Shown here: piece by piece, positions 1 through 7,827 of the stretch
How positions within the stretch are numbered: the stretch's first letter is position 1
How the letters are laid out: the number at the start of each line of letters is the position of its first letter
Assembly: GCA_029862285.1 (NCBI GenBank)
Contig: JAOTXR010000037.1
Coordinates: forward strand, 1 to 10,581
Length of the DNA stretch: 10,581 bases
Direction of reading: 5' to 3'
Source of the DNA: Gammaproteobacteria bacterium
GTDB taxonomy: Bacteria; Pseudomonadota; Gammaproteobacteria; Steroidobacterales; JABDKV01
Notes under the pieces: model-generated
What the model saw: the letters and a program-made list of their open reading frames with translations, nothing else
Told to the model about the DNA's origin: nothing
Databases searched by the model: none
Translations under genes and position numbers: made by a program

Positions 1-114
1 GCGAACATGGCGCGGGTCAAACAAGTGGCGCCGTTGAAAATGCAGTGGTGTCTCGATTGTCACGGCGAGCGTCAGGTCGAGTACGGGCGTGACTGCTGGA
101 CCTGTCACAAGTGA
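1..114 (+). CDS. actA: ActA, multihaem cytochrome c subunit of ACIII (3' end only)
   Basis: Only the last 37 codons and the stop codon (112-114) are present; the gene begins upstream of the window. The tail carries two haem c attachment motifs, C-L-D-C-H and C-W-T-C-H, 13 residues apart from Cys to Cys, and ends Cys-His-Lys. A CXXCH motif this close to the C-terminus, directly upstream of an actB-like gene, fits the periplasmic multihaem subunit ActA, which passes electrons from the iron-sulfur arm to a soluble cytochrome c or oxidase. The total haem number cannot be seen here; the well-studied ActA is a pentahaem protein. Other multihaem subunits, such as QrcA of the related Qrc complex, look similar, but the downstream actC-D-E-F genes favour ACIII. 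The next gene starts 17 nt later. Confidence 0.8.
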   Translation, partial: ANMARVKQVAPLKMQWCLDCHGERQVEYGRDCWTCHK

Positions 115-131
115 ATTGGGATCAATACTAG

Positions 132-2342
132 ATGTCGGCAATAGACCGCAGAGACTTTCTAAAAATCGTTGGTGGCGGAGCCGCTGGCGCCGGAGCCGGT
201 TTTCTGGTCAAAGAAAGCAGTAAGGCCCGACGCGAACAATACATTCCGTATGTGGCTACACCCGAGGATTTCACCCCCGGTATAGCCACCTGGTACAAGA
301 CTGTGTGCCAGCAATGTAGCGCGGGTTGCGGTATCGAAGTTCGCGTTCGCGAAGGACGTGCGAAAAAAATCGAAGGCAACCCGCTGCACCCGGTCAGTCA
401 GGGTCGCAGTTGCGCGCTGGGTCAGTCCGCGCTGAATGTGTTGTACAACCCTGACCGCTTACGCGAACCCCAACAGCGGCGTGGCGAGCGCGGTTCGGGC
501 GCTGTCGCACCGATCAGCTGGGAGCAGGCTTATACAACAGTCGCCGAGCGGTTGGCAGCAATCCGCCGTGCCGGTCGGGGCGATCGCATCGCCCTGGTTA
601 CCGGGACAACACGTGGTCACCTGCACGACCTGCAGGAAATACTCATGGGCGGTATCGGATCAGACCGTTACCTGCAGTACGACTTCACCACGCCACAGAC
701 CCTGCTGGCAGCGAATCAGGCGACCTACGGCCGGACAGAGTTGCCGTATTACGATATTGCCAATGCCGATTTCCTGTTGTCTTTCGGTGCCGATTATTTG
801 TCTCACTGGTTGTCACCGGTGCACTACAGCATCGGTTACGGCAATCTGCGTCAGGGCGACCGTGCGCGTGGTCAGATTGTGCAAATAGAACCTCGCATGT
901 CGCTGAGCGGCGCCAATGCCGATCGATGGGTGCCGGCCAGGCCCGGTAGCGAGGGGCTGATCGCGCTGGCTATGGCAAACCGGATCAGCGGTGGGGCCCA
1001 TGGCCTGTCGGCCTACACAATCGAGCGCGCAGCAACGGCCAGCGGGCTTGAGGGGAACGTTATCGCGGAACTGGCCGAAGCCTTTGCGGCTGCCGGCAGA
1101 CCATTGGCGATTGCCGGCGGGTCCGCAGCGCACTCCACAAATGGCACTGCCAATGCGGCCGCCGTCAATGTACTCAATTCGATCGCCGGTGGTGCGGTTG
1201 TTGCGAATCCGGATCCGGTAATCGGTTCCGGTGCCGATCAGCGTCGCGCCGCATTTGGCGATATCAAACAATTGATCGCCGACATGAGTGTGGGTCGTAT
1301 CGAGGCGTTAGTCATCGCCGATACCAATCTCTTACATACAGTGCCCGATTCGCTCGGGCTGCGTGCCGCAATGGAAGCGGTGCCCTTCATTGCTGCCATT
1401 TCGCCGTTTGTCGACGAAACTTCTGCGATGGCCGACATTATCCTGGCGCCACACTCCGGATTAGAGAGCTGGGCCGACGATGTGCCGCAGCCGGGCGTGG
1501 GTTTGAGCACCGCCTCGATCGCGCAACCGGTCGTTGCGCCAATTCACGACACGCGGGCCTATGGCGACATCCTTATCGAGTTAGGACGCAGACTCGGTAG
1601 CGACATGGCCGAAGTTTTGCCATGGGACAACGGCTACAATTATTTGCGTGCGCGCTGGCGCGAAATCCATGAAACCCGCGCCACAGCGTTGAACATGGAT
1701 TTCGACACGTTCTGGAACAACGTGTTGCAGGCCGGCGTATGGGCCGAAGACCGCAAGGGGCCGCCGTTGCCGGCGCCCGCTGTGGTGCTCGATCCCGGCG
1801 ACAGCGGCGGCCCGGACGAAGAATATCCATTCTATTTCCAGCCCTACCTCAGTCAGGCCTGGCTCGATGGTCGCGCGGCGAATCTGCCGTGGCAGCAGGA
1901 ATTGCCCGACCCGCTGACCAGCGTGGTCTACAACAGCTGGATAGAGCTGAATCCCGAAACTGCCAGCCGTATGCAACTGAGTGATGGCGATGTCGTCGAA
2001 GTGCGTTCTGCTTCCGGCAGCCTGCGTGCGCCGGTCGTGGTCTATCCGGCGGTACGCCCGGATGTGATTTCGATGCCGATCGGGCAGGGACACCGCACAT
2101 TTGGTCGTTACGCGAGTGAGCGTGGCGCCAATCCGTTATCGATACTCAACGACACGACGGATCGCGATAGTGACACGCTGGCGTGGTGCGCAACGACGGT
2201 GAGTATTGCCAAGACCGGAGAGCATGTGAATCTGATTCGGATGTCCGGTACACCGCGTGAGCTGGGCCGATCGATACTCGGTCCCTATGGCGAGGGTGGC
2301 AAGCCAGCCCCGCACAGTGGCGAGGATGAGCATCATGGTTAA
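132..2342 (+). CDS. actB1: ActB1, molybdopterin-oxidoreductase-like subunit of ACIII (split form, Tat-exported)
   Basis: A 736-residue protein of the complex iron-sulfur molybdoenzyme superfamily. The N-terminus has a twin-arginine signal (R6-R7-D-F-L-K followed by a Gly/Ala-rich hydrophobic stretch to about residue 25), so it should be exported folded to the periplasm. Residues 59-94 carry C-x2-C-x3-C-x27-C (C59, C62, C66, C94), the classical motif for the N-terminal [4Fe-4S] cluster. It is followed by the N-P-D-R-L segment typical of the family; the phrase F-G-A-D-Y-L near residue 220 is ActB-like. The only other cysteine is in T-L-A-W-C near the C-terminus, so no Cys ligand for molybdenum is visible, in line with Mo-free ActB. 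No lipobox cysteine follows the signal. The start is secure because an in-frame TAG lies immediately before the ATG; the ribosome binding site (GGGA, 118-121) is weak. In characterised ACIII this domain is fused to the iron-sulfur domain encoded by the next gene. Confidence 0.88.
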   Translation: MSAIDRRDFLKIVGGGAAGAGAGFLVKESSKARREQYIPYVATPEDFTPGIATWYKTVCQQCSAGCGIEVRVREGRAKKIEGNPLHPVSQGRSCALGQSALNVLYNPDRLREPQQRRGERGSGAVAPISWEQAYTTVAERLAAIRRAGRGDRIALVTGTTRGHLHDLQEILMGGIGSDRYLQYDFTTPQTLLAANQATYGRTELPYYDIANADFLLSFGADYLSHWLSPVHYSIGYGNLRQGDRARGQIVQIEPRMSLSGANADRWVPARPGSEGLIALAMANRISGGAHGLSAYTIERAATASGLEGNVIAELAEAFAAAGRPLAIAGGSAAHSTNGTANAAAVNVLNSIAGGAVVANPDPVIGSGADQRRAAFGDIKQLIADMSVGRIEALVIADTNLLHTVPDSLGLRAAMEAVPFIAAISPFVDETSAMADIILAPHSGLESWADDVPQPGVGLSTASIAQPVVAPIHDTRAYGDILIELGRRLGSDMAEVLPWDNGYNYLRARWREIHETRATALNMDFDTFWNNVLQAGVWAEDRKGPPLPAPAVVLDPGDSGGPDEEYPFYFQPYLSQAWLDGRAANLPWQQELPDPLTSVVYNSWIELNPETASRMQLSDGDVVEVRSASGSLRAPVVVYPAVRPDVISMPIGQGHRTFGRYASERGANPLSILNDTTDRDSDTLAWCATTVSIAKTGEHVNLIRMSGTPRELGRSILGPYGEGGKPAPHSGEDEHHG

Positions 2343-2375
2343 CGCCAACACTAACGACGGACGGATGGGGTAACC

Positions 2376-3134
2376 GTGGCAAATATTGTCGAAAAATGGA
2401 AAAAATTCCGTGAACCCGGGTATTTCGGCAAATTCGATTATCACTGGGGGATGGTGATCGATCTGGATCGCTGTAGTGGCTGTGAAGCTTGTGTCGTGGC
2501 GTGCCAGGCGGAGAATAATCTGCCGATCGTCGGCGAACAGCGGTTTGCGCAAAACCGGGAAATAAAGTGGATCCGCATCGAGCGCTACTGGGAAGGCGAG
2601 TATCCCGACACCAGGCTCACGTTTGTACCAATGCTCTGCCAGCATTGCGATCAGGCGCCCTGCGAAACGGCATGCCCGGTTTTTGCCACCTATCACAATC
2701 AGGACGGACTCAACACACAGATCTACAACCGCTGTATCGGTACCCGGACCTGTGCCGTCTATTGCCCATACGAAGTGAGGTATTTCAACTGGTTTACTTA
2801 TGAGTGGGCCGAACCGCTGGAGCAGCAGCTCAACCCGGATGTTTCGGTACGCGAAAAGGGTGTAATGGAAAAATGCACTTTTTGTATACAGCGGATACGC
2901 CAGGCAAAGGATCATGCCAAGGACCGCGGTGGCGACAAGCGTGTTCGCGATGGTGAGGTAACACCAGCCTGTGTGCAGGCGTGCCCGACCGAAGCCATGG
3001 TATTTGGCGATTTCTACGACCCTGACAGCGCAGTTTCGCTGGCGGCGCGAAGCGACAGAAATTACCGCGTGCTGGAAAAGCTCAATACCACACCCTCTGT
3101 TGTCTATTTGAGGAAGGTCGAAGCGCATGGCTGA
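2376..3134 (+). CDS. actB2: ActB2, four-cluster iron-sulfur subunit of ACIII (PsrB/DmsB-like)
   Basis: A 252-residue ferredoxin-type protein that would carry electrons from the quinol site to the cytochrome subunits. Fifteen cysteines fall into four groups: C33/C36/C39/C43, C88/C91/C96/C100, C120/(T123)/C126/C130, and C167/C170/C199/C203. In the third group the second cysteine is replaced by Thr (C-I-G-T-R-T-C). This predicts one [3Fe-4S] and three [4Fe-4S] clusters, the set reported for ActB of ACIII. There is no signal peptide, so export probably depends on the Tat signal of ActB1. The start is GTG at 2376 with a G-rich ribosome binding site (GGGG, 2367-2370), 33 nt after actB1. The 3' end overlaps actC by 8 nt, implying translational coupling. 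Alternatives are PsrB or QrcC-type subunits; the neighbours make ACIII the better call. Confidence 0.9.
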   Translation: MANIVEKWKKFREPGYFGKFDYHWGMVIDLDRCSGCEACVVACQAENNLPIVGEQRFAQNREIKWIRIERYWEGEYPDTRLTFVPMLCQHCDQAPCETACPVFATYHNQDGLNTQIYNRCIGTRTCAVYCPYEVRYFNWFTYEWAEPLEQQLNPDVSVREKGVMEKCTFCIQRIRQAKDHAKDRGGDKRVRDGEVTPACVQACPTEAMVFGDFYDPDSAVSLAARSDRNYRVLEKLNTTPSVVYLRKVEAHG

Positions 3135-4470
3135 GCACCAGGAACCGACATGGGGTGAGGTAAACCAGGACGTCCTGCGGTCCATGCTTGTCACCACACC
3201 GAAGTACTGGTGGGCCCTGGGTACGACCGTCACTATCGCGATACTCTGTTTTTTCCTGCCATGGCTCTATCAGTGGCACGTCGGGGTCGGCGCCGCCGGC
3301 ATGAACCGCAACGCCGTCTGGGGCACCTATCTTTCCAATTTCATATTCTGGATTGGTCTCAGCCACTCCGGCACATTGTTGTCGGCAGTCCTGCACATTA
3401 CCCAGAGCTCCTGGCGCAAGACGATCTACCGTAGCGCTGAGGCCATGACGCTGTTCTCGCTGATGACCGCGGCGATGTTTGTCATGGTCCATGTCGGGCG
3501 CGTCTGGTATGTGCACTGGAGTTTTCCGCTGCCCAATGCCATGGGCCTGTGGCCGAATTTTCGCTCGCCGCTGATGTTCGACGTGATGGCAATTACCACT
3601 TATCTCACCGCCAGTTCCATTTTCATCTATATGGGATCGGTTCCTGATTTTGCCGCGGTACGCGACAACAGCACCGGTATGCGGCGGCGGCTCTATACCA
3701 TTTTTTCTTTCGGCTGGCGTGGTACCGAGCATGAATGGCACACCCTGAACTGGGCCTATACGTTTTTTGCCGTTTTTGTGATTCCGCTGGCGGTTTCGGT
3801 GCACAGCATCGTGTCGTGGGATTTTGCTTTATCGATAGTGCCCGGGCTGCATCACACGATTTTCGCTCCCTATTTTGTCTGCGGCGCCATTTATTCCGGT
3901 ACCGCCGGCATCGTCACGGTGATGTGGTTATTGCGCAAGGCCTTTGGCTACGAAAAATATATACAGGAAATCCATGTAGACAATCTCGGTAAGCTGTTGT
4001 TGGTGCTGTCGTTGATTTGGACTTATATCAACGTCATGGAAGTATTCAATGCCTGGTACGGTGGCTCGTCGTTTGAGGCTGAGTGGCTCAAGTTCCGGCT
4101 GACCGGTTTCTATGCGCCGATGTACTGGGAGATGATCCTGTTTTGCGCGGTAGCGCCACTACTGATGTTCTCCAACAAGATACGCAAGTCGTGGAACAAG
4201 ATGCTTGTACTGTCGATCCTCATCAACATCGGCATGATTACCGAGCGATTTATTATTGTGGCAACTGCGTTGCCGCGGAAGTTTTTGCCGGATGCTTTCG
4301 GTTTTTATGTACCCAGCCTGGTTGAAATTTCTATCACGGTTGGCTCATTCGCGATCTTTGCAACATTGTTCCTGATATTCGTCAAGTGGGTGCCTTGTAT
4401 TTCGATCTACGAAACCAAGGAAACGCTCACGCCGCTGCGGAGGGATGCCAAATGGCAGAAAGCCTTATAG
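3127..4470 (+). CDS. actC: ActC, NrfD/PsrC-type membrane subunit of ACIII (quinol site)
   Basis: A 447-residue polytopic membrane protein of the NrfD family with about ten hydrophobic segments, beginning near residues 28-48 and ending near 400-422. In known ACIII structures ActC holds the periplasmic-side quinol oxidation site next to the [3Fe-4S] cluster of B2. Visible polar residues inside helices that suit such a site include H80 (G-L-S-H-S-G-T), D152 (M-F-D-V-M-A), D232 (S-W-D-F-A) and H242/H243. The S-W-D-F-A block and the G-x-x-x-x-G-T-A that follows recur in ActF downstream, showing that the two are paralogues. The ATG overlaps the end of actB2 (ATGGCTGA), and the 3' end overlaps actD by 19 nt. 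The length is normal for the family. Confidence 0.92.
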   Translation: MAEHQEPTWGEVNQDVLRSMLVTTPKYWWALGTTVTIAILCFFLPWLYQWHVGVGAAGMNRNAVWGTYLSNFIFWIGLSHSGTLLSAVLHITQSSWRKTIYRSAEAMTLFSLMTAAMFVMVHVGRVWYVHWSFPLPNAMGLWPNFRSPLMFDVMAITTYLTASSIFIYMGSVPDFAAVRDNSTGMRRRLYTIFSFGWRGTEHEWHTLNWAYTFFAVFVIPLAVSVHSIVSWDFALSIVPGLHHTIFAPYFVCGAIYSGTAGIVTVMWLLRKAFGYEKYIQEIHVDNLGKLLLVLSLIWTYINVMEVFNAWYGGSSFEAEWLKFRLTGFYAPMYWEMILFCAVAPLLMFSNKIRKSWNKMLVLSILINIGMITERFIIVATALPRKFLPDAFGFYVPSLVEISITVGSFAIFATLFLIFVKWVPCISIYETKETLTPLRRDAKWQKAL

Positions 4471-4952
4471 CCCTATACGAATACGAGGAAGACTTTCTCG
4501 ACGCGGCCGGAAAGCTAAAGGCCATGGATGTGCCGGTGAGCGTGATGACACCGATCCCGATGCACGATGTCGAGAAGGTACTGGGTATCGGCAAGAGCAA
4601 AGTACGTTATTTCTCGCTGACCGGCGCGATACTCGGGGGACTGTCCGGCATGGCGCTGGCCATCGGTACCGCATTGGTATTTATACTGCCGACGGGTGGC
4701 CGCCCGATCATCCCGATTCCGCCTTACCTGGTGATCATGTATGAGATGACCATATTGTTCGGCGTACTTGCCACGCTACTGGGTTTTCATGTTGTTTCTG
4801 GTTTGCCCGCGTGGAAAGAGGCACCTTATACACCGGAAGCCAATGTGGATCGTTTTGTAGTCAGCGTGCCAACAGATGTTGCCGATGTTTCCAGGGTTGA
4901 GAGTGTGATGCGTGAGACCGGTGCCGCCGAGATCAAGCGGGTGGAGTACTGA
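4452..4952 (+). CDS. actD: ActD, small membrane subunit of ACIII (DUF3341 family)
   Basis: A 166-residue protein with a soluble N-terminal part (1-50), two transmembrane helices (about 54-79 and 92-114) joined by a Pro/Ile-rich loop, and a C-terminal soluble part. This is the layout of ActD (DUF3341), a structural subunit without cofactors. I chose ATG 4452 over the longer in-frame reading from 4386 because a strong Shine-Dalgarno sequence (GGAGGG, 4439-4444) lies 7 nt upstream and the resulting N-terminus (M-A-E-S-L-I-A-L-Y-E) matches the way ActD proteins begin. The gene starts inside the end of actC and stops one nucleotide before the actE start, so it is almost certainly translationally coupled. 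The two helices may help anchor the periplasmic arm. Confidence 0.88.
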   Translation: MAESLIALYEYEEDFLDAAGKLKAMDVPVSVMTPIPMHDVEKVLGIGKSKVRYFSLTGAILGGLSGMALAIGTALVFILPTGGRPIIPIPPYLVIMYEMTILFGVLATLLGFHVVSGLPAWKEAPYTPEANVDRFVVSVPTDVADVSRVESVMRETGAAEIKRVEY

Positions 4953-4953
4953 T

Positions 4954-5466
4954 ATGCGCAGGCTGATCTTTGTTGTTTTGCTGACTTGCTGTGGGTCTGC
5001 GATGGCGTTGCCCTGGTCTAAGGACATGGTCGATCAGCCGTCAGTCAAACCACAGGAGACTACGGTGCGCCAAGCCAGTGACTCCGTCCCGGTGTCGCGC
5101 AAGGAGCGTATACCGGTGCCCACGGACGTCGCTGACGTCGTGCGCTCGCGTCTCGAGGCGTCCCGCAAGCTGGTCAGTCCGGTTCCCACCAGCCCCGAGT
5201 CGGTCGCTCGAGGTAAGGAAATTTACGATGTGCATTGCACCGTATGTCACGGTAGCGAAGGCAAAGGCGATGGCACGGTAGGTAAAAAGTTTGTCCCGCC
5301 ACCGATGGATCTGTCGACCGATTATGTGCAGCTGCAGGGTGAGGGGCAGATTTACTACACAATTACCCATGGCGGCCTGGCAATGCCGTTTTATCGCGAC
5401 GCGATCAAGGAGATAGATCGCTGGCACGTAATTAACTACATCAAGAGCGAGTTCAACACGCAATGA
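4954..5466 (+). CDS. actE: ActE, monohaem cytochrome c subunit of ACIII
   Basis: A 170-residue class I cytochrome c. Residues 1-18 look like a Sec signal peptide with a likely signal peptidase I site (A-M-A before L-P-W); a C-C pair inside the hydrophobic core makes a poor lipobox, so lipid anchoring as described for some ActE proteins is possible but not favoured. A polar linker of about 60 residues precedes the haem domain. The haem motif is C95-T-V-C98-H99, and M144 in G-G-L-A-M-P-F is the likely distal ligand. The protein should act in the periplasm as one of the electron outlets of the complex. ATG 4954 was chosen because it is preceded by GGAG (4943-4946) at 7-nt spacing and lies one base after the actD stop. 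The stop overlaps the actF start (ATGA). Confidence 0.92.
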   Translation: MRRLIFVVLLTCCGSAMALPWSKDMVDQPSVKPQETTVRQASDSVPVSRKERIPVPTDVADVVRSRLEASRKLVSPVPTSPESVARGKEIYDVHCTVCHGSEGKGDGTVGKKFVPPPMDLSTDYVQLQGEGQIYYTITHGGLAMPFYRDAIKEIDRWHVINYIKSEFNTQ

Positions 5467-6752
5467 ACGAGGCGGTGCAATCGGTCGCGGTGCCACAAGG
5501 TGTCGGTGTAAGCCGGCGTGATCGCTATAACACGGCACGGCTGATTCTCGTGATCGTATTTCTGGCAAGCGCGATTACCGCGATCGTTACGCTGCCAGGC
5601 AATACTGCCGGTGGCTGGGGCATGTTTCTGGCAACGCTGCTTTTCTTGCAGGGTATTACCCAGTTCGGTATTGCGTTTACCGCGATTATGCGATTGTCGG
5701 GCGGATTCTGGGCGCGGCCGTTATTCCGTCTGGCGGAAGTCACGACACTGGCGTTTTTTCCGATTTCAATCATCGGTTTGCTGATTGTCTACTTTGGTGC
5801 GCGTGATCAGCTCTTTTTCTGGTTGTCGCCTGAACCTGGTGAACATCTCAGTTCGTGGCTCGGCGAGAATAAGTTGTTGTTTCGAGCGCTGGCATCGCAG
5901 GTCGTCTTCTATCTCTTCGCGTACTTTTATGTACGCATGAGTGTTCGACCCGATATCGACAGCCGCTCGGCGTCGGAAGCAAGCGGCTTGCGCAAAATGG
6001 TTTTCGGGCTATTTGGCGGACCGGCCGGCGACACTGATTCGGAGGCACTAACCCACCGCTTGTACTGGTGGTCCGTCCCGATCCTGATGATCGCTGGTCT
6101 GGCTAACACTTTTATCTCATGGGACTTTGCCATGATGTTGTGGCCGCACTACCACAGCACCGTATTTAGCATGTACTACGTGATCGGGTGCATGTTTGGC
6201 GGCACGGCGCTGATCCTGTTGCTGGCGGGGTTTCAGCGGCGCTATGTCGAGATGGACACTGTTTTCAGCACCCGGCAGATCAAGAATCTTGGCATTATAT
6301 TTACCGGGTTCATGTGCCTGTGGTTGTACTTTTTCTGGGCCCAGTTTTTTGTGTCCTGGTTCGGCAACCTGCCGAACGAGTTACGCCCGCTGGACGCGCA
6401 AATGAAAGGGCACTATGGCCCGATATTCTGGCTGTCGGTGGCCTGCCTGTTTATGCTGCCGCTGGCGTTCCTGATATTCGCCCGGGTGAAGCGCAACCTG
6501 GCGCTGGCCAGCATCGTGGCCACGCTGATTTGCACCGGTGTCTGGCTCAATCGGTACCTGATGGTGTTGCCGGCACAATGGGAATCGCATATTCCGTTCA
6601 GCACGATTGGCGGCACGGCTGGTACAATCGCACTAATAAGCGGCTTTCTGTTCGTGCTGCTGATTTTGTTCGATGCATTCCCGATGCTTTCCCGCTGGGA
6701 GATCGAACGCATCCCGCCGGAGGAACGTGAGCACTGGCACAGTCGTCACTAA
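5463..6752 (+). CDS. actF: ActF, second NrfD-like membrane subunit of ACIII
   Basis: A 429-residue polytopic membrane protein related to ActC, with about ten hydrophobic segments from residue 25 to about 405. The block S-W-D-F-A (219-223), the histidines soon after it (H229, H231) and G-G-T-A (246-249) align with the same elements of ActC. In known ACIII structures ActF lacks the neighbouring iron-sulfur cluster and is thought to be structural or to take part in proton movement rather than quinol oxidation. The start ATG overlaps the actE stop by 4 nt. After the stop, the next gene begins 21 nt later on the same strand, with no terminator between them. No cytochrome oxidase gene follows within the window, unlike many act operons. 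Confidence 0.9.
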   Translation: MNEAVQSVAVPQGVGVSRRDRYNTARLILVIVFLASAITAIVTLPGNTAGGWGMFLATLLFLQGITQFGIAFTAIMRLSGGFWARPLFRLAEVTTLAFFPISIIGLLIVYFGARDQLFFWLSPEPGEHLSSWLGENKLLFRALASQVVFYLFAYFYVRMSVRPDIDSRSASEASGLRKMVFGLFGGPAGDTDSEALTHRLYWWSVPILMIAGLANTFISWDFAMMLWPHYHSTVFSMYYVIGCMFGGTALILLLAGFQRRYVEMDTVFSTRQIKNLGIIFTGFMCLWLYFFWAQFFVSWFGNLPNELRPLDAQMKGHYGPIFWLSVACLFMLPLAFLIFARVKRNLALASIVATLICTGVWLNRYLMVLPAQWESHIPFSTIGGTAGTIALISGFLFVLLILFDAFPMLSRWEIERIPPEEREHWHSRH

Positions 6753-6773
6753 TCGCCAGCCGCGGAAGCGGAT

Positions 6774-7733
6774 ATGCCGGTAATTCAACTACAACGCAAG
6801 ATTAAGGCCCACGCCGATGTAGTGTGGCGTGTCATCAGCGATCTGCAGAGCTTTGCTGATGTCTCCCCGCACATCAGAAAAGTGGAAATGCTCGATGGTG
6901 AAAAGGCCACCGCGCGGCGTCGCTTGTACAGCCCGCATGGCTACACCTGGACCGAGCATTGCGTGATGTGGGACGAAGGCAAAGCCTATGCCATGGAGGT
7001 GGATTCGAGTGACGGTGTTTACCCGTTCCGCAAAATGACCCGGCGTTTCGAGCTGGAGGAACAATCCGACGGCGTCGTACTGCGGATGTGCTACGACTAC
7101 AAGCCGAAATACGGGCTGGTCGGCCAGATCATGGACCTGTTCTTCCTGCATCGGAAACGGCGCGCTCTCTACGAGGAACTGCTCAACAACTGGATTGCCC
7201 GCATCCGTGACCTGGAGTGGGCATACACAGTAACCGTAGCGACAATACTCCAGAGTAAGGGCCATGATGTTGTTACCGCGCAGGCGGGCGACAGCATCAT
7301 CGATGTCGCCCGCATATTGCGAAAGAATCGCATCGGCGCAGTACTGATCCGTGACGAAACCGGTCACCTGGCCGGGCTGGCATCGGAGCGTGATATCGCA
7401 TCGGCGCTCGGCGATCATGGTCCGACCGCGCTGGAATTACCGATTGGCGATGTAATGGCGAGAAAACTCGTTGTTTGCGAGCCACACAACGACATGGGCT
7501 TTGTCATGGCTTGTATGACAGATCGGCGGGTGAGGCATCTGCCGGTGATGGAAAACGGCGAGCTGGTGGGAATCATCAGTATCGGCGATGTTGTCAAGGC
7601 GCGAATATACAGTCTCGAATCCGAGTCGGAGACGATGCGGGAGTACATTGCCGGCCGCGAGTGGCGTTATCACCACAAAGTAACCGGCGTGCACGATGTT
7701 GCCGCGCTGCGGCAGGAACTTGGAAATAAGTGA
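6774..7733 (+). CDS. SRPBCC/START-type lipid-binding domain fused to a CBS-domain pair
   Basis: A 319-residue soluble protein with two parts. Residues 1-147 resemble the SRPBCC fold of Coq10/polyketide-cyclase-like proteins: an N-terminal strand with A-D-V-V-W-R-V-I-S-D, then alternating strands, then a long C-terminal helix (about 115-147). Residues 152-278 are two CBS domains, including R-I-G-A-V-L-I, S-E-R-D-I and H-L-P-V-M-E-N-G. This half and the tail (about 279-294, ending E-Y-I-A-G) match a common stand-alone CBS protein of proteobacteria. Coq10-type domains bind quinones and other hydrophobic ligands, and CBS pairs bind adenine nucleotides; a role in adjusting quinone delivery or respiratory activity to energy state is my inference. 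A GGAAG site (6763-6767) precedes ATG 6774, and the 21-nt gap to actF suggests co-transcription. There is no signal peptide or membrane segment. Confidence 0.8.
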   Translation: MPVIQLQRKIKAHADVVWRVISDLQSFADVSPHIRKVEMLDGEKATARRRLYSPHGYTWTEHCVMWDEGKAYAMEVDSSDGVYPFRKMTRRFELEEQSDGVVLRMCYDYKPKYGLVGQIMDLFFLHRKRRALYEELLNNWIARIRDLEWAYTVTVATILQSKGHDVVTAQAGDSIIDVARILRKNRIGAVLIRDETGHLAGLASERDIASALGDHGPTALELPIGDVMARKLVVCEPHNDMGFVMACMTDRRVRHLPVMENGELVGIISIGDVVKARIYSLESESETMREYIAGREWRYHHKVTGVHDVAALRQELGNK

Positions 7734-7758
7734 CGATTGTAAATTGTTGCATCCCGCG

Positions 7759-7788
7759 TCGGCACAGGGTGATAGATGCGTCTACAAT
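7759..7788 (+). promoter_or_regulatory. Candidate sigma-70 promoter for the DUF4332 gene
   Basis: A -10-like TACAAT (7783-7788, 5 of 6 to consensus) lies 18 nt after a -35-like TCGGCA (7759-7764, 4 of 6). It sits in the 94-nt gap before the DUF4332 gene, and the predicted transcript would start near 7795. The match is moderate and no experimental support is visible. Confidence 0.35.
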
Positions 7789-7794
7789 CACCCT
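7766..7794. promoter_or_regulatory. Perfect 8-bp inverted repeat, candidate operator or hairpin
   Basis: The arms AGGGTGAT (7766-7773) and ATCACCCT (7787-7794) are exact reverse complements separated by 13 nt. An inner AGA/TCT pair around TGCG would extend the stem, leaving an ACA bulge on the 3' side. The dyad covers the candidate -10 box of the DUF4332 gene, so binding of a regulator would be expected to block that promoter. No T-run follows, so it is not an intrinsic terminator for the upstream gene. Confidence 0.55.
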
Positions 7795-7827
7795 ATCCAA
7801 TTAGGCAAAATCTTTGGAGGAAGAAAA

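Noticed and set aside
2136..3233. 365-codon open frame on the minus strand
   Set aside because: It lies antisense to actB2 and the flanks of actB1 and actC, whose cysteine motifs and family matches are unmistakable; it has no recognisable domain and is a codon-bias shadow.
7696..7827. Longer N-terminal form of the DUF4332 protein
   Set aside because: It would start inside the preceding gene without a ribosome binding site, while ATG 7828 has a strong one and starts the conserved domain.
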